This document shows, in pieces, positions 1 through 7,653 of a DNA stretch of 7,791 nt (position 1 is its first letter; each line of letters opens with the position of its first letter). Source of the DNA: Nitrospirota bacterium (GTDB lineage: Bacteria > Nitrospinota > Nitrospinia > Nitrospinales > Nitrospinaceae); contig JAUVMD010000049.1 in NCBI GenBank assembly GCA_030600405.1, forward strand, positions 1 through 7,791. Reading direction: 5' to 3'. The translations under genes were made by a program, and so were the position numbers. The notes beneath the pieces are model-generated. The model did no database searches and was not told the DNA's origin. It saw nothing but the letters and a program-made list of their open reading frames with translations.

Positions 1-689
1 CCCTGAAACAACTGGCAATCATGAAACATCACCTCCGCTTCCTCACTGAAACGCTCGGGATACTCCCAGTCAAACATGGTGTCCCCGGAAACCCATACCC
101 TTCTGTTGATAAACACCCCCGAGCACCATTGGGATTCATCAACATTGAGGGCACTGTCCGGGAAATGACGGGTTCGTGTAATCAACAACTCGATCGGCCC
201 GTATTGGATCACCCAACATTTCCGGCCATAGGCTTCGATCGGATTTGGCCGAATAATATCAAAGAAATCAGTGATTTGGAGAGACCGGCCCTGATCGGTT
301 TCACAGTATTCCGCGCCGCCCGACAAACTTTTACTCCACAGCAGATCCTGGTAATCCCGCAGAATGATCAGCCTCGGTTGACGCAGGGGTTGGCTGTAAC
401 GGTTCATCAGCATTATTTCCTCAAAACCGCCAATGTGGTCGGCGTGACTGTGAGTCGGAAGATAACAATTCACATCCCGCACGCTCAAACCCATATCGTT
501 CAATGCCAAGGGACCCTGGGTACCGCAATCGATCAGCACATGATGATCCCCCTGGATCACCAGGATATTGGATTGGCGCCGCCTTTTGCCAAATGCGGAC
601 CCCACGCCGATAAAAACCACGCGCAAATGACCATCCGTCTTCAAGGAAAGAGGTTTCCCCTTCTCGCATATTTTGTTAACTTCGTACAT
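1..689 (-). CDS. MBL-fold metallohydrolase, partial (C-terminus beyond left edge)
   Basis: The minus-strand frame is open from an ATG at 689 to the window edge, giving 229 visible residues and no stop. The metallo-beta-lactamase fold is clear. The hallmark THSHADHIGG lies at residues 79-88 (H80, H82, D84, H85 as metal ligands). A further His sits in RHFPDS (H175), the bridging Asp in SGDTMFD (D203), and the last ligand in FHDC (H223). Upstream, IGVGSAF and VLIDCG (27-33, 51-56) are the usual first strands. Such enzymes are normally di-metal hydrolases of phosphoesters, lactones or thioesters. No signal peptide is visible, so it is probably cytoplasmic. The substrate cannot be told from the sequence. 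The start is the first ATG after a stop-rich leader; AGCAGG ten bases upstream is only a modest ribosome-binding site, and an in-frame TTG two codons earlier is an alternative. It is divergent from the DUF4912 gene, with no evident functional link. Confidence 0.9.
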   Translation of the reverse strand, partial: MYEVNKICEKGKPLSLKTDGHLRVVFIGVGSAFGKRRRQSNILVIQGDHHVLIDCGTQGPLALNDMGLSVRDVNCYLPTHSHADHIGGFEEIMLMNRYSQPLRQPRLIILRDYQDLLWSKSLSGGAEYCETDQGRSLQITDFFDIIRPNPIEAYGRKCWVIQYGPIELLITRTRHFPDSALNVDESQWCSGVFINRRVWVSGDTMFDWEYPERFSEEAEVMFHDCQLFQ

Positions 690-955
690 AGACAAACAGC
701 CTGCTATGAAGCCTAGCAGCTTCAGGTGATTGAATGATGTTCATTTTAAACCTTTTTACAATTAAAAACGATTCAATTAAAATACGCTACAAAAAAAATC
801 GCTGTACAATATGTCAAGGGATAACGGAAAAGAAGACTTTCTCAGTGTCCCCTGGAAAACCATTGTAAAACCCGCAATCCCATGATGCGGAATGATCCTG
901 TTTGTATTTTCCCGACCCCGTCAGGAAACAAAAATTTTCTTCAGGACTTGAATCT
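690..955. promoter_or_regulatory. Divergent AT-rich intergenic region
   Basis: This 266-base gap separates the leftward MBL gene from the rightward DUF4912 gene, so it must drive both. I see no credible small gene or RNA in it. Rightward, a TTTACA/TAAAAT pair is described separately. Leftward, a perfect minus-strand TTGACA lies at 817-812, but the hexamers 16-18 bases downstream (such as TTTTGT) are poor -10 boxes, so this promoter is uncertain. An inverted repeat, CTGCTA (701-706) and TAGCAG (714-719) around a 7-base loop, lies just ahead of the MBL start and could form a short leader hairpin. Confidence 0.6.
755..783 (+). promoter_or_regulatory. Predicted sigma70 promoter for DUF4912-GH57 unit
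   Basis: TTTACA at 755-760 (five of six matches to the -35 consensus) is followed by a 17-base spacer and TAAAAT at 778-783 (five of six matches to the -10). Transcription would start near 790, leaving an untranslated leader of about 165 bases before the ATG at 956. The region is generally AT-rich, so a chance match is possible. Confidence 0.5.
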
Positions 956-1822
956 ATGAAGCGAACTTCAGATTTATCGAACAAAACCAAAGCCGAGTTA
1001 ACAGCGATGGCCCGGCGCAAAAAAATCCCGGTCACGTCCGGAATGCTCAAGGATGCATTGATCAAAGCCATCAAAAAAGGTTTCCGAAAAATCGAAGCGC
1101 AAAAAAAATCCAGGACGGCCGCCGTAAAAACCCGTAAACGAACTCCTGCTTCCAAAACAGCCAAAAAGACCTCAAAAAAGAAGCGTCTGAAGATATCCAA
1201 GGCTAAAACAACAGCGCGGAAACCCAAATCCATCACCCACAAAAAAGGTCCTGTAAAAGAGAAAGCAAAAAAAGCTCCCGCGAAAAAGTCTGCCCCACGC
1301 AAATCCAAAACTGCCCGCTCTCCCAAAACGGTTAAAAGCCAGGCACACTCTAAACCTGTGGGAACCCTGTCAGATCTGCCCGAACGCTATGGCGATCATC
1401 GTCTGGTGGTGCTGGCGCGCGATGCCAACTGGGCCTATGCCTATTGGGATCTCGATCCGGCACGGTTCCGAGATCTGTTGAACAGCGCGAGACAATCGGC
1501 CGAACAAGCCCGCTGGGTCTTAAGGGTATACTCCGCCGCGCTTCATCCGGTGGAAGAAAAGGGCCACTATTTTGATATCGACATCGACGTGAAAACCGGC
1601 AGCTATTACCTGGACCTTTCGCGTCCGGGCGCGCGGTTCACCGTGGAAATCGGCGTGATGGATATATCCGGCATGTTCCGGGCCACCGCCCAATCCAATC
1701 CTGTCATATTACCGCTGGACCATCCCTCGGAAACAACCGCCCCAGAGGGAACTGCTCCTTCGGAAGCGCCGGCCTCCCCTGACAGGCCCGGCTTCACCAA
1801 ACCGTCCTCCCGGTCCCATTAA
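956..1822 (+). CDS. DUF4912 protein with SAP-like head and histone-H1-like linker
   Basis: 288 residues. The ATG at 956 is chosen because AGGA at 943-946 sits nine bases upstream; the frame stays open back to a TTG at 902, which has no comparable site. Residues 5-43 (TKAELTAMARRKKIP, then MLKDALIKAI) look like a Rho-N/SAP helix-turn-helix of the kind that binds nucleic acid. Residues 46-135 are a low-complexity basic linker: 35 of 90 residues are Lys or Arg, only two are acidic, and none is Phe, Trp or Tyr, much like histone H1 tails. Residues 138-255 are the DUF4912 domain, with LPERYGDHRL followed by ARDANWAYAYWDLDP. The tail (256-288) is rich in Pro, Ser and Thr. The function of DUF4912 is unknown. 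One base separates this gene from the GH57 branching enzyme, a pairing I recall from other bacteria, so a role in glucan metabolism is inferred. No signal peptide or membrane segment is visible. Confidence 0.88.
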   Translation: MKRTSDLSNKTKAELTAMARRKKIPVTSGMLKDALIKAIKKGFRKIEAQKKSRTAAVKTRKRTPASKTAKKTSKKKRLKISKAKTTARKPKSITHKKGPVKEKAKKAPAKKSAPRKSKTARSPKTVKSQAHSKPVGTLSDLPERYGDHRLVVLARDANWAYAYWDLDPARFRDLLNSARQSAEQARWVLRVYSAALHPVEEKGHYFDIDIDVKTGSYYLDLSRPGARFTVEIGVMDISGMFRATAQSNPVILPLDHPSETTAPEGTAPSEAPASPDRPGFTKPSSRSH

Positions 1823-1823
1823 T

Positions 1824-3404
1824 ATGACCCAAGGCTACCTCGCGCTGGTTCTGCACGCTCACCTGCCCTTCGTCCGGCATCCGGAACATGAGAATTTCCT
1901 GGAAGAGGATTGGCTGTTCCAGGCCATCACCGAAACCTATATTCCCCTGATTCAGGTGTTCGATGGACTGGAGCAGGATGGTGTTCCCTTTAAAATCACG
2001 TTGTCGTTGACGCCGACCCTGTTATCCATGTTGGGCGACGGCCTGCTTCAACGGCGTTACGTCCGGTTTCTGGATCTCTCGCTGGAACTGGCCGAAAAAG
2101 AAATCAAGCGCACCCGTAATAAACCGGATGTCCTGCCGCTGGCCCGAATGTACCGCGACAAGTTGAGCGAAGCGCGCGACCTGTTCGTTCACCGCTACGA
2201 TCACGACCTGGTACATGCTTTCCGGAGCTTCATGGAAGCAGGGCATCTGGAGATCATCACCTGTGGCGCCACGCACGGTTATCTGCCACTCATGAGCCTG
2301 ACGCCCAACGCGTTGCGTGCCCAAATCCAGGTCGCAGTGCAGACGCACGAGCATTTCCTGGGCGTCAAGCCTACGGGCATCTGGCTTCCGGAATGCGCTT
2401 ACCAGCCGGGCATCGAAACTTATCTAGCCGAAGCGGGCCTGCGGTATTTCTTTCTGGATACGCACGGACTGCTGTGCGCCCAGCCGCGCCCCCAACACGG
2501 CGTGCACACCCCGATCTTTTGTCCCAACGGCGTGGCCGCCTTCGGACGCGACGCGAAATCATCCAAACAGGTGTGGAGTTCCGAGGAAGGCTATCCCGGC
2601 GACCCCTACTACCGCGATTTTTATCGGGACATCGGCTACGACCTTGACCACGATTACATCCGGCCCTACATCGCCGCCACCGGCGAACGCAAAATGACCG
2701 GCTTCAAGTACCACCGCATCACCGGAAAAACCGACCACAAGGAACTGTATCAACCGCAACACGCGCGGAGTAAGGCGGCGGCCCATGCCGGCGATTTCCT
2801 GTTCAACCGCCAGAGGCAGATCAATATTCTGGCAACATCGATGGACCGCCCACCCATTGTGGTGGCCCCGTACGATGCCGAACTGTTCGGCCACTGGTGG
2901 TACGAGGGACCGGACTGGCTCAACTTTCTATTACGCAAGGTCGCTTTGGATCAGGAGGTGGTCGCTTTGATCACACCCGCCGAATATCTGAAACAGCACC
3001 CGAAGAACCCCTGCGCCATCCCCGCAGTTTCCAGCTGGGGCTACAACAGGTATCACGAACACTGGTTGAGCGACAAGAACGACTGGATCTACCGCCACCT
3101 GTATAAAGCGGCAGAGCGGATGGTGGAGCTGGCTCAAAAGTATCCGCAGGCCTCCGGACTGGAGAAGCGCGCCCTCAACCAGGCGGCGCGGGAACTCTTG
3201 CTGGCGCAGTCGAGCGACTGGGCGTTCATCATGCACGCCGGGACGATGGTCGGCTACGCCGTGAAACGCACCCAGGATCACCTCATCCGCTTCACCCGCC
3301 TGTACAAAACTATTAGCAAAGGTAAAATCGATAAAGCATGGCTGGCCGATATCGAATCGAAGGACAACCTCTTCCCCCGCATCGACTACCGGGTTTACTC
3401 GTAA
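1824..3404 (+). CDS. GH57 1,4-alpha-glucan branching enzyme
   Basis: 526 residues, the usual length for the family. It forms alpha-1,6 branches in glycogen-like glucans by cutting and transferring alpha-1,4 chains in the cytoplasm. The five GH57 conserved regions appear in order: HAHLPFVRHP (11-20), CGATHGYLPL (147-156), GIWLPECAY with predicted nucleophile E190, APYDAELFGHWWYEGP with predicted acid/base D351, and SSWGYNRYHEHWL (403-415). The QVWSSEEGYPGDP stretch after region three and the C-terminal helical domain with AQSSDWAFIMHAGT support a branching enzyme rather than a GH57 amylase, although some relatives are mainly hydrolytic. The ATG follows the DUF4912 stop by one base (TAATATG) and has no visible Shine-Dalgarno sequence, so it probably depends on translational coupling. 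All catalytic residues are present. Confidence 0.93.
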   Translation: MTQGYLALVLHAHLPFVRHPEHENFLEEDWLFQAITETYIPLIQVFDGLEQDGVPFKITLSLTPTLLSMLGDGLLQRRYVRFLDLSLELAEKEIKRTRNKPDVLPLARMYRDKLSEARDLFVHRYDHDLVHAFRSFMEAGHLEIITCGATHGYLPLMSLTPNALRAQIQVAVQTHEHFLGVKPTGIWLPECAYQPGIETYLAEAGLRYFFLDTHGLLCAQPRPQHGVHTPIFCPNGVAAFGRDAKSSKQVWSSEEGYPGDPYYRDFYRDIGYDLDHDYIRPYIAATGERKMTGFKYHRITGKTDHKELYQPQHARSKAAAHAGDFLFNRQRQINILATSMDRPPIVVAPYDAELFGHWWYEGPDWLNFLLRKVALDQEVVALITPAEYLKQHPKNPCAIPAVSSWGYNRYHEHWLSDKNDWIYRHLYKAAERMVELAQKYPQASGLEKRALNQAARELLLAQSSDWAFIMHAGTMVGYAVKRTQDHLIRFTRLYKTISKGKIDKAWLADIESKDNLFPRIDYRVYS

Positions 3405-3474
3405 AAGGGGGAGTCTATGCCTCGCCGCTTCTCTACTTCCCGCTAAAAATATGAAGCTTTCCAAGCCTTTGGTC

Positions 3475-3486
3475 ATGGAATTCCAT
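3475..3486. repeat. 12-bp perfect palindrome over the -35 region
   Basis: ATGGAATTCCAT reads the same on both strands and lies exactly where the -35 element of the downstream promoter should be. Its position suits an operator for a dimeric regulator, whether repressor or activator. No regulator can be named from the sequence, and a palindrome of this length may occur by chance. Confidence 0.4.
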
Positions 3487-3497
3487 CCAAATTACGA

Positions 3498-3503
3498 TAT
3501 AAT
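3498..3503 (+). promoter_or_regulatory. Consensus -10 box of the apgM-like/lysC/cimA unit
   Basis: TATAAT here matches the sigma70 -10 consensus exactly. The hexamer 17 bases upstream (ATGGAA, 3475-3480) matches only three of six -35 positions, so the promoter may need an activator or may be weak. Transcription would begin near 3510, giving a leader of about 37 bases before the ATG at 3547. Confidence 0.55.
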
Positions 3504-3546
3504 CCCATAAGCACCCCGCTCACAAACGTGAACCACTCATAACGCT

Positions 3547-4752
3547 ATGAATTATATAGTACTTATGGTGAATGGGCTGACCGATCAGCCGATTGCCGAA
3601 AAAGACAATCAGACGCCCCTGCAGTTGGCGGACACACCGAACCTCGACCGGTTGACGTCCCAGGGCCGCTGCGGATCGGTCCAGACGATACCGGAGGATC
3701 TGCCGGCGGAGAACGGGACTTCGTACCTTTCCCTGCTGGGTTACGACCCGGCGCAATACAACCTCGGCCCAGCGCGTTTCGAGGCCCAGGCTCTGGGGGT
3801 GGAGCTGAAAGACGATGAACTGCCGTTGTGCTGTGATTTCATCATGCTGCAATCCAGTCACAACGATATGATCCTGAAGGATTTTACTGCCGGACAGTTG
3901 TCCACGGATAATGCCCGGCTGCTGTTGGGCGCCCTGCAGGAACAGATTCCGGACGAAGTGACATTTCATCCCGGTGCCGGCTATCACAACCTGATGGTAA
4001 TAAAAAAGACGGCTTTGTCGGACCGCCTCATGCCGCCGCACGAGTTGGTGGGCGAGGGCATCCGCAAGCACATGCCGCAAGGGGAGGCGTCCCGGGAACT
4101 GGTCTATCTGATGAACCAGGCGCAGATTATTCTGCACAATCATCCATTCAACCAGGCGCGCGCCAAAAACGGCGAGGATGTTATCAACAGCGTCTGGTTC
4201 TGGGGCAACGGCAATGGCACGCACGATCTGCCACCTGCATTTTCCGGCCGGTTCGGGAAACAGGCGGCGGTCATCACCGCTTCCCTGTTGATGAAAGGGA
4301 TCGCCAAAACCGCCGGGATGCGCACCCCGGAAGTAAAGGGAGCGACCGGTTTCCCCGATACGGATTACCAGGCTAAAGTATCCGCCGCCTTGAACGAACT
4401 GGAGAACAACGACGTGGTGGTTCTGCATGTCGCCGCCGCGGAGATGCCTTCATTGCTTGGCAATATTGACGACAAAACTTTAACGATTGAAGATGTCGAC
4501 CGCGAAATCGTCGCCCCGCTGATGGATGCGGTGGATCAACGGAAAGACGTTACCCTGCTGTTGGTGGAAAACCACATGAGTTCGGTGAACCTGATGCGCT
4601 ATACAAAAAGCCCGGTTCCCTTCGTGGTGTATCCCTCGACTCAGGGAGCCGATCGGGTAGAGCAGTTCAACGAAGAGATGGTGCTGAGCGGATCGGAGCA
4701 TTTCAAATCGGGTCCCGCTTTGATCGAAGCGTACCTGCAAGGAAAATTATGA
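3547..4752 (+). CDS. ApgM-family phosphoglycerate mutase homologue, probable pseudoenzyme
   Basis: 401 residues, full length for archaeal-type cofactor-independent phosphoglycerate mutase (alkaline phosphatase superfamily). Fold motifs are kept: [15 protein letters not shown] (22-36), LSLLGYDP (61-68), MPPHE (162-166), [10 protein letters not shown] (265-274), IEDVD (314-318) and SPVPFVVY (355-362). The active site is not. Against the family pattern I recall, the first metal Asp (DG) is N9; the GSD nucleophile Ser is N56 and its Asp is G57; YxGR has lost its Arg; SAGH is TAGQ (114-117); the HVEAPDE.GH block is [11 protein letters not shown] (294-304); the DHPTP Asp is N342; and the THT His is Y352. 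Mutase activity is therefore unlikely, despite what automatic annotation would say. Some relatives near threonine genes are thought to act as homoserine kinases, but that chemistry should use the same lost site. The frame is intact, so this is not a decayed gene. It overlaps lysC by ATGA. No Shine-Dalgarno sequence precedes the ATG. Confidence 0.85.
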   Translation: MNYIVLMVNGLTDQPIAEKDNQTPLQLADTPNLDRLTSQGRCGSVQTIPEDLPAENGTSYLSLLGYDPAQYNLGPARFEAQALGVELKDDELPLCCDFIMLQSSHNDMILKDFTAGQLSTDNARLLLGALQEQIPDEVTFHPGAGYHNLMVIKKTALSDRLMPPHELVGEGIRKHMPQGEASRELVYLMNQAQIILHNHPFNQARAKNGEDVINSVWFWGNGNGTHDLPPAFSGRFGKQAAVITASLLMKGIAKTAGMRTPEVKGATGFPDTDYQAKVSAALNELENNDVVVLHVAAAEMPSLLGNIDDKTLTIEDVDREIVAPLMDAVDQRKDVTLLLVENHMSSVNLMRYTKSPVPFVVYPSTQGADRVEQFNEEMVLSGSEHFKSGPALIEAYLQGKL

Positions 4753-6020
4753 GTAGCAACCTGATCGTACAAAAATACGGCGGCACCTCGCTGGGCACGC
4801 TGGAGAAAATCCGGGGTGTGGCCAAGAGGATTAAGAAAAGCCGCGATGCCGGCAAGGACGTACTGGTCGTAGTCTCCGCCATGGCGGGGGAAACCGACAA
4901 GCTGTTGGCCATGGCGCATGAGTTGTCCGATCTTCCGGAACGGCGGGAGATCGACCTCCTGTTGTCCTCGGGCGAACGCATCTCCAGCGCCCTGTTGTCC
5001 ATCGCCCTGCACGGCATGGGCTGTCCGGCGGTGGCGCTGACGGGACGGCAAATGGGCCTGGTCACCGACAGCACCCACACCCGCGCCCGGATCAAGGAAA
5101 TCAATGCGGGCCGTGCGATCGACACTCTCAAGAAAAACCACGTTGTAGTATGCGCCGGATTCCAGGGCGTCAACGAAATGGGGGATGTAACCACCCTCGG
5201 TCGGGGGGGGTCCGACACCTCTGCTGTGGCTTTGGCGGTGGCTTTAAAGGCTGATTTGTGCGAAATTTATACTGACGTCAAAGGCGTCTATACCGCAGAC
5301 CCGCGCATGGTGCCCAACGCCCGCAAACTGAATATGGTATCCTTTGAAGAGATGTTGGAAATGGCCAGCCTGGGCGCCAAGGTCCTGCAGATACGCTGTG
5401 TCGAGTTTGCCCATAATTTTAATATACCGCTTGTGGTCCGCTCCACCTTCGACGAGACGGATGAGGGGACCCGAGTTTGTCAGGAGAATCCCGATATGGA
5501 ACAGCCGGTCGTATCCGGAGTGATGTACGACAAGGATCAATCGAAAATCACGATCAAGGGTGTGCCGGATCAACCGGGCATCGCCGCCAATATTTTTAAC
5601 GCACTGGCGGAGGCTTCCATTTCGGTGGACATGATTATCCAGAACGTGAGCGCCGAGGGCCACACCGATATCTCCTTTACGCTGGCCACCACGAATCTGA
5701 AGGAGGCCATGCCGATCATGCAGAAGAAGGGCAAGGAGGTACAGGCCGAAAGCGTTTCATCGGATTCGAATATTTCAAAAATCTCTGTCGTCGGTGCGGG
5801 CATGCGCAGTCATTCCGGCGTGGCAGCGCGGATTTTCAGCACGCTGTCCAAGGAGGGAATCAATATGATGATGATCAGCACTTCGGAAATCCGCGTGTCC
5901 TGTATCATCGATACAAAAAGCACCGAACAAGCGGTGCGCGCATTGCATGACGAATTCAAACTGGACGAGGAACCGGAGCAGGTGTCGCAACCGGCCACCG
6001 GCGCTTCGCCCACAGCATAA
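4749..6020 (+). CDS. lysC: Aspartate kinase, monofunctional, two ACT domains
   Basis: 423 residues. It phosphorylates aspartate to 4-phospho-aspartate, the first step towards lysine, threonine and methionine, in the cytoplasm. The amino-acid-kinase domain (about 4-235) has KYGGTS (9-14), SSGER (73-77), RGGSDTSA (152-159) and [13 protein letters not shown] (174-186). Two ACT domains follow, at about 264-335 (with [13 protein letters not shown]) and 343-405 (with [13 protein letters not shown]). That is the layout of the alpha-type enzymes feedback-inhibited by lysine and/or threonine; there is no fused homoserine dehydrogenase. A short Pro/Ala/Ser tail ends the protein. AAGGA at 4739-4743 is five bases ahead of the ATG, and the ATG overlaps the stop of the ApgM homologue, implying translational coupling. 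A good internal start at codon 250 could yield a separate regulatory subunit. The RGGS codons contain a run of eight G. Confidence 0.96.
   Translation: MSSNLIVQKYGGTSLGTLEKIRGVAKRIKKSRDAGKDVLVVVSAMAGETDKLLAMAHELSDLPERREIDLLLSSGERISSALLSIALHGMGCPAVALTGRQMGLVTDSTHTRARIKEINAGRAIDTLKKNHVVVCAGFQGVNEMGDVTTLGRGGSDTSAVALAVALKADLCEIYTDVKGVYTADPRMVPNARKLNMVSFEEMLEMASLGAKVLQIRCVEFAHNFNIPLVVRSTFDETDEGTRVCQENPDMEQPVVSGVMYDKDQSKITIKGVPDQPGIAANIFNALAEASISVDMIIQNVSAEGHTDISFTLATTNLKEAMPIMQKKGKEVQAESVSSDSNISKISVVGAGMRSHSGVAARIFSTLSKEGINMMMISTSEIRVSCIIDTKSTEQAVRALHDEFKLDEEPEQVSQPATGASPTA
5482..5498 (+). promoter_or_regulatory. Internal ribosome-binding site and ATG within lysC
   Basis: AGGAG at 5482-5486 lies nine bases before an in-frame ATG at 5496-5498, codon 250. 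The predicted product is 174 residues comprising both ACT domains. In Corynebacterium glutamicum and Bacillus subtilis, lysC encodes a regulatory beta subunit from an in-frame internal start at the equivalent boundary. The motif fits the same arrangement but does not prove it, because AGGAG also arises by chance in coding sequence. Confidence 0.4.
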
Positions 6021-6039
6021 GCAGTAACGCGAAATCAAT

Positions 6040-7626
6040 ATGAAGACGATTAAAATATACGACACAACCTTACGAGACGGTTCCCAGGCGGAAGAAATCG
6101 CCTTCACCGTGGAGGACAAGCTGCGTATCGCCCATAAGCTGGACGATAACGGTATCCACTACATTGAGGGTGGCTGGCCGGGATCGAATCCCAAGGACAT
6201 TGAATTTTTCGAGAAGATCAAAAAGGACTCCTTTCAGCAAGCGAAGCTGGTAGCGTTTGGCAGTACCCGTTCGCCCAAGCACAAGGCAGAAATTGATCCC
6301 AACCTGAAACGCCTGCTGGAAGCGGAAACCCCGGTGGTCACCATCTTCGGCAAAAGCTGGGACATGCACGTCAAAGAGGCCCTGTCCACCAATCTCGACG
6401 AAAATCTGCGTATGGTGTCCGACAGCCTGTCCTTCCTGAAAAAATACGTCAAGGAAGTGATGTTCGACGCCGAGCATTTTTTCGACGGTTATAAAAAGAA
6501 TCCGGAATACGCACTCAAAGTGCTGAAGGAAGCCGAATCGGCAGGAGCCGACTGGCTGGTGTTGTGCGACACCAACGGCGGTACGATGCCCTGGGAAATC
6601 AAATCTATCTTTGAGGAAGTGAGCAAAGCATGCAAAACCCCGCTCGGCATCCACACTCACAACGATTCCGAAATGGGCGTTGCCAACGCTTTGACCGCAG
6701 TCGAAGCCGGCGCCGGACAGGTGCAGGGCACCATCAACGGTTACGGCGAACGGTGCGGCAACTGTAATTTGGTGTCGGTTATCCCCAATCTGAAATTGAA
6801 AATGACCATGGACTGCATCTCCAACGAGCAAATGAAAGGGTTGAAAGATTTATCCGCGTTCGTGGATGAGCTGGCCAACAAGGCGCACTGGAACCATCAA
6901 CCCTATGTTGGGAAAAGCGCCTTCGCGCACAAGGGCGGCATCCACGTCAGCGCCATGCAGAAAAACCGCGAGACCTATGAGCACATCGATCCTTCCCTGG
7001 TGGGCAACCAAACGCGCATCCTGGTGTCCGACCTGTCGGGTAAAAGTAATATCCTCCAGAAAGCTAAGGAGTTTGGCATAGACATCGACTCGAAGGATCC
7101 CAAAATCCAGGAAGTGCTGGACCAGTTGAAGGAATCGGAAAGACTCGGCTACCAGTACGAAGGCGCCGAAGCCTCGTTTGAACTGCTGATGCGCGACGCG
7201 TTGGGTGAGCGGGAACAGCATTTCGAGTTTATCGGGTTCCGCGTAATTGTCGAGAAACGACAGGAAGACGAAGCGCCACTCGCGGAAGCTTCGGTGAAGA
7301 TCCGTGTCAACGGCGTACAGGAAGTGACCGCCGCCGAAGGGCACGGTCCCGTCAACGCCCTCGACAAAGCCATTCGCAAAGCGCTGACCAAGTTCTATCC
7401 GGAACTGGAAGAGGTGAGCCTGTTCGACTACAAGGTCCGCATCCTGGACGAGAAGAGCGGCACCACGGCGAAAATCCGCGTGCTGGTGGAATCCGGCGAC
7501 CACGATTCCAAATGGGGCACCGTCGGCGTTTCCGAGGATATCATCGAAGCCAGCTGGCAGGCGCTGATCGACAGCATCATCTACAAACTGAGCGCCGTCC
7601 CCAAGGACAAAACCACTCAGGCGTAA
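6040..7626 (+). CDS. cimA: (R)-citramalate synthase
   Basis: 528 residues. It condenses pyruvate with acetyl-CoA to (R)-citramalate, opening the threonine-independent route to 2-oxobutanoate and isoleucine. The N-terminal HMGL-like barrel shows YDTTLRDG (7-14, with R12 and D13), EGGWPGSNP (43-51), [10 protein letters not shown] (143-152), the metal-binding HTHND (205-209) and GYGERCGN (234-241). The linker has [10 protein letters not shown] (297-306). The C-terminal regulatory domain (about 390-520, LeuA-dimer type) is where isoleucine normally inhibits. EGGWPGSNP and the [10 protein letters not shown] block distinguish it from 2-isopropylmalate synthase, which I consider the main alternative. 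The start follows the lysC stop by 19 bases without a strong ribosome-binding site, so it most likely shares the lysC transcript. A terminator begins at its stop codon, making it the last gene of the unit. Confidence 0.94.
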   Translation: MKTIKIYDTTLRDGSQAEEIAFTVEDKLRIAHKLDDNGIHYIEGGWPGSNPKDIEFFEKIKKDSFQQAKLVAFGSTRSPKHKAEIDPNLKRLLEAETPVVTIFGKSWDMHVKEALSTNLDENLRMVSDSLSFLKKYVKEVMFDAEHFFDGYKKNPEYALKVLKEAESAGADWLVLCDTNGGTMPWEIKSIFEEVSKACKTPLGIHTHNDSEMGVANALTAVEAGAGQVQGTINGYGERCGNCNLVSVIPNLKLKMTMDCISNEQMKGLKDLSAFVDELANKAHWNHQPYVGKSAFAHKGGIHVSAMQKNRETYEHIDPSLVGNQTRILVSDLSGKSNILQKAKEFGIDIDSKDPKIQEVLDQLKESERLGYQYEGAEASFELLMRDALGEREQHFEFIGFRVIVEKRQEDEAPLAEASVKIRVNGVQEVTAAEGHGPVNALDKAIRKALTKFYPELEEVSLFDYKVRILDEKSGTTAKIRVLVESGDHDSKWGTVGVSEDIIEASWQALIDSIIYKLSAVPKDKTTQA

Positions 7627-7653
7627 CTCCCCGGTTCCCCGCCGGGGAGTTTT
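7626..7653 (+). terminator. Rho-independent terminator after cimA
   Basis: A perfect 9-bp stem (7626-7634 pairing with 7642-7650, GC-rich) encloses a 7-base loop and runs into TTTT at 7650-7653. The first stem base is the last base of the cimA stop codon, so the unit ends here. The T-run is short, but the stem is strong. Confidence 0.85.

Larger units (their letters stand above)
3405..3546. other. Intergenic region between the two transcription units
   Basis: This 142-base gap has no plausible gene. A nine-codon frame at 3417-3446 follows a purine run but looks like chance. I find no convincing hairpin with a T-run, so how the DUF4912-GH57 transcript ends is unclear; read-through into the next unit is possible. 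The right half holds the promoter and palindrome listed separately. No lysine riboswitch or threonine/isoleucine attenuator peptide is visible ahead of the amino-acid genes. Confidence 0.6.

Noticed and set aside
21..716. Plus-strand open frame of 231 codons at the left end
   Set aside because: It is antisense to the MBL-fold gene, which shows all metal-binding motifs on the minus strand. The plus-strand product has no recognisable domain.
902..955. TTG start at 902 adding 18 residues to the DUF4912 protein
   Set aside because: The ATG at 956 has a well-spaced AGGA, and the extension lacks domain similarity and sits in non-coding-like sequence.
814..1326. Minus-strand frame encoding a Phe/Leu-rich, membrane-like protein
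   Set aside because: The apparent hydrophobicity is the antisense reading of lysine AAA codons in the DUF4912 linker.
3405..3470. Terminator after the GH57 gene
   Set aside because: Only 4-bp complementarities such as CCAA/TTGG are present, without a following T-run.
3520..4428. Long minus-strand frame of 302 codons opposite the ApgM homologue
   Set aside because: The plus strand carries clear family motifs throughout. The antisense product resembles nothing and reflects codon bias.
3547..4752. Plain call of active 2,3-bisphosphoglycerate-independent phosphoglycerate mutase
   Set aside because: The nucleophile and nearly all metal ligands expected for the family are substituted, so family membership is kept but activity is not claimed.
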